Shown piece after piece: positions 11,440 to 21,599 of a stretch of 64,000 nucleotides of DNA. A program made the position numbers and the translations under genes. The stretch lies in the NCBI RefSeq assembly GCF_933775445.1, contig NC_065876.1, forward strand, positions 9,362,001-9,426,000, read 5' to 3'. This DNA is from Argentina anserina (lineage: Eukaryota; Streptophyta; Magnoliopsida; Rosales; Rosaceae). The notes beneath the pieces were generated by a model, which was given only the letters and a program-made list of their open reading frames with translations, was not told the origin of the DNA and did not search any database. How positions within the stretch are numbered: position 1 is the first letter of the stretch; each line of letters begins with the position of its first letter.

Positions 11440-14400
11440 ATGGCACCGAGACCCAATCACAATAATGCCCAGGAAGGTACAAGGCCTCTTCTCAGCTACC
11501 CAAACAACGAACCGACCAATCACATCACCATTGGAGTGATTGACGATAGCACCGCGTTCTTGGGCCCCTTTCTTGCCGTAATCCCAGAACACATCACCGA
11601 TGACTACCACAACCGATCGTGAATTCCTCCGCTTGTATTTAGGAATTCCCCGACCACTTTCAACGGATGGCAATTGCACAGTCATCACGGGTCCCCCGTT
11701 GGGGCATGGCCCATTGTTTTCACAGCTATGCGAACATGGTATGAAGGTCGCAGCTTGATCGATCGAACCATTTGGGAAGAAGCAGGAATCTTGGAATGTA
11801 TTGATCTTTCCTTCAACCTGACTCAAGATGGAGGCAACATATGTGCCATCATGACCGCTGCTTGCTTATGGAATTCAGCAAGTAATACCTTCGATTTTCA
11901 ATTTGGTCAAATGGGTATATCGATGCTAGATATATATGCTATTTTAGGTCTACCAGTTGGCACCAAGCCTTACAGAGATCAGGATTATCTTGCTGTTGAA
12001 TGCCCAGTGACAGCCAGCTGTGCGGTTGGCATTTACCAATCGTATGGCTCCTAGCTTTCCAGTTTTAATCGCAATCATACCGCCAATGCCAGAATTGCCT
12101 TCTTGGAATTCTGGCTATCGAAGTTTATGTTCTGCTCCAACTCCAAGAAGATGACTGGGCGCCACTTGCAACTCGCGACCCTCCTCTACAATGGCCACAC
12201 TGTGGGTTTAACACAAATAATTATGGCCGAACTCTATCGCATAATGCGTTCACTCACCATGGAACCTCTCGATTATCACAAGCTCTCGGGGCCCATGTGG
12301 ATTCTAGACCTCTGGATCCAGGTCTACTTTGTGCAATTGCGGAATGAAAATGCAAGGGACTTCCGACTAAATCAAGTATTGGGAGAATCATTTGTTGGCT
12401 TGAAACCCAATTTCTCCCTTCGCTATGCAGCGTGCTTTGAGTACTTCTACAACCTGGATGCCTCTGTTATTGACTCAGTACGACTGCTCCTAGACCGCAG
12501 TCACCCTGATGCCCTATGTGGAGGCTTTTTAGTCCTCAGACGCTATGATAGGGAAAGCCGGCATATGTCTGAACATGTTGTTTCAATGGCAGACCTACCC
12601 CGGCACCCCTGCACTGGAGTGGAACTTTATGCCCCCATCTCTTCGCGAGGCAATTAGGCATGGCTCAGATGGTTCCATTCCCTCCCATCGAGAGTCTGAA
12701 CTTGTTCTCGTCATGGCGACGCCCCATGGCTCCCACCACTGCCACCAATCCTGAGAACCAATCGCAGCTGCAGCCAACACCATTTCCTGTGATAGCAAGT
12801 GGGAGTATCATTCGCTGCTTCCGTGTTGACAAAGCTTACCCCCAATGGTGGCGAAGGATTAATAAAGGCCAGTGGGAGCAACGCTCGCGAGTGGTCTTCC
12901 AACACATCTTCCAATCTTTGCTCAGAAAATACGTGCAGGAAGATCCTGAGGTTCCTGATGATGAGGATTTGCTGCGGAGAGCAGTCCCAAATGCCGCAAA
13001 ATTGCTCACTCTAGGGTAAAGTCCTAGCTTTTCTTAGAACCCTCACAGTTCTATTCCAACACTGATTAAAAACCACTAACTGGTTCATTTTGCAGGTTTT
13101 TGAGGACACAGCTGATGCTTCCTCCTCCCAAGGCCGTAAGCGAGGGAGAATAATGCAATCTGACAATGAAGAGAACGATCCTGACGCTATAGACTTCAAT
13201 CCTATAAGTCTTCCTCCATATTGATTAACAATATTAAAGACTGTTGCAACCTTCGCCACTAACCAACGCCTATGAAAATCAGTTGATTCAGAGGAGAAGA
13301 ATAACTGCCTCAAGCACCTCTACCCCGCTCGCGACTGATGCAATTCAACAGTCATCAACTGACCAGGTCAACCTGAGCCAGTAACTGGGAACAACAACCT
13401 AGAGATAGCAATTGAGGTAAGAAGAACACATTATTTGTTCAAGTTGACTATCCACTCATAAACCACTTTGATTGATTCTTATTTAATTTGTAGGTTCGCG
13501 AGAAGCCAACTTCACCACCTCTATCCAACACTCAAGCTGATGCAACCGCGAGGGAAGACGTTTCTATAAGTAGTTAAACACACTGTTGCCCCCCAAGCAA
13601 CACTTTGTTATTTGCTAGGATGTAGTTCCTTTATCTTATATTGTTTGTCTGTGAATCAATGATGTACTATGTTGTCTTTAACACATGCTCATGTTATTCA
13701 ACAGGCCGTGATCACGTATGGGGAACCAATTCAAGCTACTCCCCTCAACACGGTGGCAATCACTCAGACCTTAGAGCCACAAACGTCAATCAACCCAACA
13801 ACAGTACTCTCCCAGCCCTATTTAACTCAAAATCTGGAGAATGAGGTAGAAGATGAAGAAGATGTGACCAGCTCGCACCGAGAAGGTGAAAATGTGGAGC
13901 ATTCCCTCGCGAACGTGGACTCAGCGAGCAATAATGCTACACCAAACCCCCTTCCAGGAAACAATGTTCCCTCTTCTCAAACTGATGGGATAAAACACTT
14001 AACCACCTCTTGGTTTATATGTTTCTTTTCCCTTTGTGAACACTTAACTGTCTTATTAACTGTTCTATATCATCTGCAGGTTGTAGCAATCACGAACGCT
14101 TCCAGCTCGCAAATTATGCTGACTGTTGGAGCCTCTGGATTGACACCAGTTGTTAATCCATCAGAGAATCGTTCTAGTCCATCTCTGGAAGATCTTCTAG
14201 ATGATATGCTGGATCCTGTTATTACCTTGACACCCCTAGAGTCTCCAGAACTTGTCCAGGCCCGGGCACTAACTTGCGGAGGTATCCGCTGAGGATCTAG
14301 CTGATCCAACGTGCCTGGTTAAGGTCCAAGATACACTACGCTACCTCAAACTACACTCAGCTGATCCCAGCCTAGTAGCGAAGGTAGAACAGGCACCGAG

Positions 14401-14802
14401 AACCATTATATGCCTCTTGGCAGAATGTTAAGTTTGAGGAACCAATCTCAGAGTCTGTCGCAATACAATGCTGCTACTAGAAACTTCATTGCTCAAGGCC
14501 CTGCCCAACTTAAGACCAAGCTCCAGCACGCTAAGACCAGCCGCTCAGAGCAACTTAGTGCATTGCGGCAACAACAAGCTGCAATAGAAGCACAGATAGC
14601 GGAGCTTGAAGCTAAGCAAGCTAGAGAGCTTAAGGCTGTGGAGGAAGAGATAAGAAGTGCTGCCCCCCAAGTACAAGAGCGCCAAAGGCAACTGGCAGCT
14701 TCTGAGGCTGAAGAAAAGAGGATCAACAACCTAATTTGCGATAAAGCCAGTGACACTGGAAAATTACTCCTAGATATCCGCCTTGTCGGACATAGAATGT
14801 AA
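11440..14802 (+). pseudogene. Antisense gene of the Tat element: plant mobile domain protein with coiled-coil C-terminus
   Basis: Opposite in strand to gag-pol. From ATG 11440 one frame runs to 12657, interrupted by TGA at 11620 and TAG at 12052. It reads as a plant mobile domain (aminotransferase-like, MAIN family): WEEAGILECIDLSFNLTQ, then DIYAILGLPVGT. A frame change near 12650 leads to VQMVPFPPIESLN and SSWRR, the domain's usual end. Four GT/AG-like introns can be seen: 13017-13095, 13418-13493, about 13569-13704 and about 13990-14080. The last part (14410-14802) encodes a Gln/Glu/Ala-rich coiled coil. PMD genes are known passengers of some Tat elements. The protein's role is not established, and this copy is broken. 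Confidence 0.75.
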
Positions 14803-16250
14803 CTTGAACACCAAAGTATTTTAGTAAGGGGAATTATAATTTATCTCTGTCTGATCACCCTATTTGAGTCTCCTTGACCCGACAAAAATCCAAGCAAAGG
14901 CCCAAAGCCAGAGCCCAGCCTAACTCGCCACCGTCCAAGTGTGCATGCAAACTCTTGAAAACATGAGCAATCAATCTCGGGAAACACACAAATCGTTTCA
15001 GTTTGACCACTATTGCTACAATAAATCCCGGGCGCGATCTCTAAATCTTTATCTCTAATCTCAGCCCTTGAATCCAAGTTTCTTATGCTATAAATTAAAA
15101 CCCTATGGCAAGAACACAAAACACTCCCCTTTGCAGCCTCCAAAATTGTATGTTCCATTTCTTCCTTCGAAACCCCTTAGGTTTCTTAAGTTTCATCCCC
15201 CAGAGTTGCAAACTCTGTAACAACTTGTGAGAGTCTTATTCTACCCTCAAATGTGAGGTGGGAGTCTTATCCCACCCTCACATCTTCCTTTCTTTGTAGT
15301 TCAGCACTAGGGATCTGCCCTGCAGTATGAGCTATTCCCGGTGAAGGATTACAAGTGAGAGAGGAAATGGCAGCCCTTCCTGCGCCCCGTTCAACATTCT
15401 TTAATCGCCGGGCATCAGGAAGCAGACATCCAAATTTAGGACCAGAGCCCATTGGTGCTTCATGCTCGTTTCGTACCTATTTTGATACGCGATGCGAGCT
15501 GTTGCATCTTCTATGTGCAATATCCTCTAATCTCCCTTGCCCACAAGAGTGCGGGGAGAGGTGTACAAATCAAGGCTCTGGATCCGTCATGCGATCACCA
15601 GTCTTCCAATTAGAACCTATGTTTGGCACCAAGCTGGTTCTAGTTGGCCTCCAAGTGGTGCAGCTTAATCTCGAGTTTCTCATGGTGGTGGGATGAACAG
15701 GAGAAACCGCAAAGACCTTTCCACCTAGCATAGATGGTATCAGAGCTTGTTAAGGTTCATATGTAATAGTATAGGTCTTGTGTAAAGTTTCTGGCCAGAA
15801 AGCCATATGTATAAAACACAACTTGTTTCATAAAACACTTGTATTGTTTCACTGCTGCGTAACAAAAGTTACAACCAATTCTTGACCACAGGTATTGGTC
15901 CAATGTGTTTACAAAAAATGCCGGAGCATGATTAGGAAACTCATAAAGTTTCAGAAACTCGATAGTTTCATAAAAAAAAAATTTGGGTTCGCGACCAGTA
16001 GTAACGTTCGCAATCCTCGTAACGCTCGCGATCCTCAAGTACTGATTATCCATGGTGTTGCCCCCCTGTTTACTTGGTGGAAAGGATGAAAACCAAGGAA
16101 ACACTAAGTTAAAACACCAGTTACGCTGCCTGCACCGTTGCCGGTGGATCTTCATACTCCCAAACACTAGGGAAGTACTTCTTAAGATGACGACCATTCA
16201 TAGGATTTATGTGAAGATTCCCATCAGTATCGCGAAAGGAGTAAGCTCAT
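14803..16250. other. Spacer of the Tat element between the antisense gene and integrase
   Basis: No domain recognised. A 146-residue minus-strand ORF (16197-15757) and a 113-residue plus-strand ORF (15355-15696) resemble nothing I know. A G6 polypurine-like tract lies at 16058-16068 on the minus strand. The two converging genes presumably end here. Confidence 0.5.
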
Positions 16251-16259
16251 TTGCCCATT

Positions 16260-17496
16260 ACTCAATCAATCACAAAAGGACCTTCCCATTTAGCAGACTA
16301 TTTACCACGACCATCAACTCGCTCACCATAAGGCAAACAAGCTTTCCAAACTAAGTCCCAAACTCTAAAGTTGCGTCCTCTCGTGCGTTTGTCATATAGC
16401 CGTGTTATCTTCTTCTTTTCTGCAATAAGGCTGTCGAGAGCTTCCATCCGTCGAGAATCCAAGTCTTCATGTTCTTGAACCCTCAGCGACTGAACATTAA
16501 TCTCAATAGGAAGTACTGCATCATGTCCATACATCAAGACATAAGGTGTAGTACCAGTTGGAGTTCATTTGGAAGTTCTATAAGCCCATAACGTGTGATC
16601 CAACTCTGTATGCCAAGATCGCGGATTTGCATCCAACATTCGTTTGAGTAAAGACATAATGACTCGGTTGCTAGCTTCTGCCTGGCCATTTGATTGAGCA
16701 TAATAAGGACTAGAATGCAGAAACTTGATTCAATAATTCGCTAAGAATTTCTGAGTCATTTCAGCCATGAAACCTGCCCCCCTGTCTGCTACCAAACACT
16801 CTGGGATGCCATATCTGGTGATAATATATTTGAAGACAAAGTCAGTGATCACCTTTGAAGATGTTGTCTTGACTGGTATAGCCTCTACCCACTTGGTGAA
16901 GAAATCTGTAGCAAGTAGAATGTGCTTATGCTGTAAGGAAGAATTTGGATGAATCTCCCCGATGAAGTCTAAAGCCCAGCCGCGACCTGGCCAAGGTTTA
17001 ATTATTGGTCGCAGAGGAACATCTGGCACATGCTGGACTGGCCCATGCATTTGACATTCGATGCAACCCTGTGCAAAGCTGATGCAGTCCTTGAGCATGG
17101 TAGGCCAATAGAAACCATATTGTCGAATGAGCCATCTCATCTTAGGACCAGTTTGGTGCGAACCACAATTGCCACAATGAACCTCTCGTAAGCACCTCTT
17201 AGCCTCAGCTCCATAGATGCATCTCAGGTACAAGCCGTCTTCTGCCCTGCGCAATAGTCACCACCTCGAAGGACATAGTTAGTAGCAAAATATCTTACCC
17301 TCTTGTCCACTGGTGCAAAAGGATCAGTAAAGTACTGGATAATCGGTTGCCGCCAATCTACATCAATAGAGTCAATAACAGCAACCAACCATTCATTTTT
17401 AACTTCTTTCCTTGCCATAAAGGAAGGTAATGTGGGTCTCTGAACCTTCAAAATCCTTTCGCAAACGCCATTTTCCAAGCGGATGCCAGTAGCCAA
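16260..17496 (-). pseudogene. Gypsy integrase, degenerate
   Basis: Minus-strand pieces in order are a linker (17496-17224), the HHCC zinc-binding region (EVHCGNCGSHQTG ... GCIECQMHG), the core with ALDFIGE and VADRGAGF supplying two catalytic Asp residues (ORF 17254-16730), and QSNGQAEASNRVI with the catalytic Glu after a stop. A C-terminal part continues to about 16260 (ORF 16537-16298). A frameshift near 17250 and stops near 16729 and 16560 inactivate it. Integrase following RNase H is the Ty3/Gypsy order. Confidence 0.85.
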
Positions 17497-18070
17497 CTAT
17501 GCTAATTCATTGGCAGCAAAGTTTCGTTCCCTAGGAATATAATCAACCACCATGTCTGCAAATTGGTCTAACAACTCCGATGCTCGCTCCCAAAAAGGGA
17601 GTAATGTAAAATTGTTGCACTTGTATACACCCTTGAGCTGGTTAATGACTAAGAGTGAATCACCTAATACTTCCACCTCTGTTACTGCCAGATCAAGCAA
17701 AAGTTCCAGGCCAATGATGATTGCCTCATATTCTGCTTGATTGTTAGTGCACTTCCATTCTAGTTGAAAGGAATAACAATGTCTTACTCCGGAAGGGTTA
17801 ACCAATGCAACACCTGCTCCTGATAAATGATCAGTACTGCTGCCATCAAAATATAGAACCCAAGGCTGAGTGTGGACAAAGGAAACAACCAAGTTCTGGT
17901 CTTCGATATCCTCAATAATAGAATGATGCAACAAAAATTCGGACACTACCTGTCCTGTAAGCGCCTTTAAAGGTGTATATTGTAAAGAAAACTATGATAA
18001 CGCTAAGATCCACTTACCAATCCGACCCCTAAGCATAGGTCTGGTAAGCATATACTTCACTAAATCAGTT
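17497..18070 (-). pseudogene. Second, archaeal/plant-like RNase H domain of the Tat polyprotein
   Basis: The ORF at 17946-17497 reads WVLYFDGSSTDHLSGAGV, then NNQAEYEAIIIGLELL and GDSLLVINQLKG. This is the RVT_3-type RNase H fold with Asp, Glu and Asp in their usual places. Tat elements are known for a second RNase H of this type beside the usual Gypsy one. The connecting segment (TDLVKYMLTRP, then GRIGKWILALS) precedes it from 18070 and contains a stop. The element-derived sequence resumes exactly at 18070, on the far side of the organelle insertion. Confidence 0.85.
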
Positions 18071-18476
18071 TATTCCATCCCCGTTGTCCATTGAGCCCGC
18101 TCTGCTCCCATTTCGAGTCAAGAGATAGATACCAAAAAAGGATCTTTTGTGTATAATCCTGCATACGTTGCATATTCGAACTCATTAAAGCTCGAAACAT
18201 AATACTTTAATTTTATTATGGTATGTACTTGAACTTCGATCAGAGTTTCTCTTGAAGTAAAAAGATCTCTGAGAGCTGTTTCCTGGATCCGTCCCTTCGA
18301 GGCGATCGGAAAATAAAGAAATATACGAAATAACCATAGTTGGGGCATCGGACAGGTTCGAGTCCGCTTATCTCCAACTCGCGAAGGGTTCCATACTTTG
18401 GGCCTTTATGTTCATAATGATGTCATGCTTGCTTTTGGAACTCCCGAAAATAGAACAATTATACAATATTTTCCTT
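18071..18476 (+). other. psaB (fragment): Organellar DNA patch inserted in the Tat pol gene (includes a psaB fragment)
   Basis: The pol frame reads TTVVVAQ up to about 18477 and resumes TDLVKYML at 18070, so about 0.4 kb is foreign. On the plus strand 18387-18450 translates as [18 protein letters not shown] followed by TPE. This is a C-terminal segment of the plastid photosystem I protein PsaB. Just before it, about 18352-18380 carries GGTTCGAGTCCGCTTATCTC, which I recall from the plastid inverted repeat near the rRNA genes. These plastid regions are not adjacent, so the patch appears composite. I could not assign 18071-18350. No clear target duplication is visible. Confidence 0.75.
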
Positions 18477-19670
18477 TTGTGCCACCACCACCGTCGTAAA
18501 AGACAGCATGTAATGGCGGAGTTTAGTACCAGCAAAGTACAAAGCTAAACACAACCTCTCAATTGGCGAGTATCTAGTTTCAGCCTCTAATAAGGTCCGT
18601 CTCAAGTAGTAAACTGCATGTTCAATCTTCTTACCCCCTTCTCCATCACCATCTTGTGCTAAGAGTCCTGCTATTGAGTAAGGGGAAGCTGAGATGTATA
18701 GCTTTAACGGTATTCCAGGCTGTGGAGGTCTAAGAACAGGTGGATGAGTAAGGTACTCCTTAATTTTATCAAAAGCTGCCTGTTGCTTAGGTCCCCACTG
18801 AAATTCTTGATCTGCTTTGAGCTTTAGCAAAGGAGAAAAAACTGCGGTTTTGCCAGCTGAGTTGGAAATAAAGCGTCGAAGGAAGTTTATTTTCCCAAGC
18901 AAACTCTAAAGTTCCTTCTTGTTCCTAGGTGCCGGAGCATCTAGAACCGCTTTTACCTTGTCCTCCGCAACTTCAATACCTTTTTCATGCACTATGAAAC
19001 CCAAGAGGTCTCCTGCTCGAACCCCAAAAATGCATTTAGCTGGGTTCATCCTGAGCTTGTGCTTCCTCATTCTGGTGAACACTGTCCTTAAATTCTCGAT
19101 ATGATATTCTTTCTTCTTAGACTTGACCACCACATCATCGATATACACTTCGAGAATGCCCCCCAGTACGTCATGGAAAATTAGGTTCATTGCTCGCTGG
19201 TACGTAGCCCCTGCAATGGTCAGACTCAATGTCATATTGTTATATTCAAACACTCCAGTGAAACCTGGACATCTAAACGCAGTTTTGTGCCTATCCGGTT
19301 CATAAACAGGAATCTGGTGATAACCAGCTGTGCCATCCATAAAAGATAGTAGCTCGTGTCCTGCGACTGCATCCACCAACATATCTGCCACAGACATGGG
19401 ATAGACATCTTTCGGTGTTGCAGCATTAAGATTCATGTAGTCTACACAAACGCGAATTTTGCCATTCTTCTTCCGCACTGGTACTATGTTTGACAACCAC
19501 TGAGAATATTTAGCTGGTCGGATAATACCGGCTTGGAACATGTTTTGAACCTCTTTCTTGACTGCTGCTGCTGTGTCTGCACTCATTCGCCGTAGACCTT
19601 GTTGTACAGTCTTGTACCCTTCCATTATGGGCAAGCGATGGCAAACCAAATCTGGAGACAAGCCCGGCAT
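18459..19670 (-). pseudogene. Gypsy reverse transcriptase and RNase H, degenerate
   Basis: The first ORF (19670-18906) holds the RT palm and fingers: IRVCVDYMNLN, MDGTAGYHQI and the catalytic YIDD box in LEVYIDDVVVKSKK. A single in-frame TAG at about 18906 (GAA CTT TAG AGT), probably from CAG, separates it from the thumb/RNase H part (18902-18459: FLRRFISN, FQWGPKQQAAFDKIK, LYISASPYSIAGLL). The frame is then cut by the organelle DNA patch at 18476. Otherwise the domain is well preserved. Confidence 0.9.
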
Positions 19671-20014
19671 GTCCTCAAACTTCTCAGCAAAACAATCGCG
19701 TAACTATTGTAACAACTCTATCAAACGTTGACTCAGTTCCTCATCCAAGTGTTTACTTATTTCAACCTCCATGGGCTCTTATGTAGTCCCAAGATTAATC
19801 TTTTCCACTGGATCTTTCACTTTAGGTGGAGTGTCATCCAAAGCTGCAGGTGCTGGTTGAATAAACTTCTCCTCCCCTTAAATCTTAGTTAAATCATCCT
19901 CAATGCATTCTACTAGCGCGACTGCCCCCCAAGCCTCCTGCTCCTCTCTGTAAATAGATAAGCGTTGGAGAAAGGACACATAGCCTTGTTCTTGCTCTTT
20001 GGCAAGTGATGAAC

Positions 20015-21151
20015 TCATGGATGATTATTTTTTGTTTTAACGATGAAGCCAGGTCTGTTTATATATGCTTTGACCTGTACTAAACCCAATCGTATTAATT
20101 TTGTAGAAGTCACCCCAACTGGACGACCCTTGGTATCGATTCCAGCAACCCCTAAAGGCCTCATGTCACCATAATAGTACTCAACATCCAAAATGTAGGA
20201 AGCGATTGAGTATGGTCTATCATCTACTTTCACTAGCTCTGCCTTATCAGTTGCGGGATCCCACATCAGTATTTCTTGGTGTAGAGTAGAAGGGATGCAG
20301 TAAGCTCTATGTATCCAATCCCTGCCAAGTATGATGTTGTATGGAGCGGTGCAGTTTGTAACGAAGAACGTCTGGAACAGCTCGGAAGATCTTATCTTGA
20401 CTTTAAGGATCAAAACTCCTAAGGTCTTAGTAAAGTTGCCAGCAAAACTCCTGACCTTAAGATTGCTACTGAGAACCTTTTCCTTTGCAATGCCAAGTGC
20501 TTCAATTGTTTTCACTGTAATAATGCTAACTGCTGCACCGCCATCGACGAGGATTTTGTTCACTCTCTTACCTTCCATCTCAGCTGATATGTATAAGGGT
20601 TTAATGTGCTGAGTCATGGTCGCTGTAGGCTTTGTGAACATCATAAAGAATCTTTGGAGCTCTGTCATCGTGTGAGATTTAGCAGCTCCATCTTTCCTCG
20701 TGTCTTTATCAACAGTTGGCACCTCTGTAGATGACAACTCTGCAACTGTACCCACCTCCTGGCCAGGTGCCTCACCTCCAATAAATAGATGAGATGGCAT
20801 TGACCTTGGAAGAGCATACTTCGAGGACAAAGTGAACACCATGTTGCAACTAGGAACAATATTTGGCCCCGGTATTCCTTCCTCGACGCTATCTTCATGA
20901 CAAAGGTTAAACATGTTGCAGTCTGGGGTAGCTGCTATTTCTTCATCATAACCTTCCTCAAGCTCGTCCTCTTGATCAGAAAGTCCTAACCCTTGCTCAT
21001 TACAACCTGGTTCTTCCATATTGTCGTCCGGAATTGACCCAGTTGGTGTTCGCGAAGGGAACTTGCTCCTGAGGTACTCCGTTAGCGATTGCTTCGGATT
21101 GGCCTTTGGAGGAGTAACTACTGCCGCAACCTCACCTACCTCTGGAACCAC
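20015..21151 (-). pseudogene. Gypsy aspartic protease region
   Basis: A 378-residue minus-strand ORF starts with a Pro/Lys/acidic linker. The retropepsin-type domain follows: NKILVDGGAAVSIITVKTIE with the catalytic Asp in DGGA, then APYNIILGRDWIHRA, the family's second conserved block. It lies between gag and RT as expected. The frame itself is open, but stops upstream (near 21150-21340) and downstream (near 20014) detach it from gag and RT. Confidence 0.85.
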
Positions 21152-21599
21152 AAGTGTTGGTTATTTTACTGTTGGAACCACTGGTGTTGGTTCTTTGATC
21201 TTCAGCTTCCATTCAAACTGTGGCTTGATTTTCTCTGGAACTGGTTCCTGGTGGTCTGGCTTACTTACAGACCTCTTTGGCACCCATTTAGATTGCGCCG
21301 GTTGTGCAACACTACTTTGTTGTTGTTTCTGCTAAATAGCAACACCCTGTACGTGCTGTCTATTTGTTGCCCTGCCATCAGTAGATGCGTAAGACAACCT
21401 ATCATGGATTGAAAATCTTCGCTTAGGAGCAGTTTCCACTGGTCGTTCAAGTCGATCATGACCGCTTCTCCTGGGGTATGGCTCTTTCCTATAATTATCA
21501 CTCCGACGAATGTGAACGTATGGCCTTAGACTAAGCTTTTCAACTGTCTCTCGCAGCAGCCAAGGTGGCTGTTCCAGCTGGTCGCGAGAGAGTTCTCCT

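Noticed and set aside
11156..11539. A 127-residue plus-strand ORF just after the Tat 3' LTR
   Set aside because: It overlaps the 5' part of the PMD gene in another frame and shows no domain; more likely leader sequence.
18118..18348. A 76-residue minus-strand ORF in the organelle patch as a gene
   Set aside because: It lies wholly inside the foreign patch, between pol halves, and has no recognised domain.
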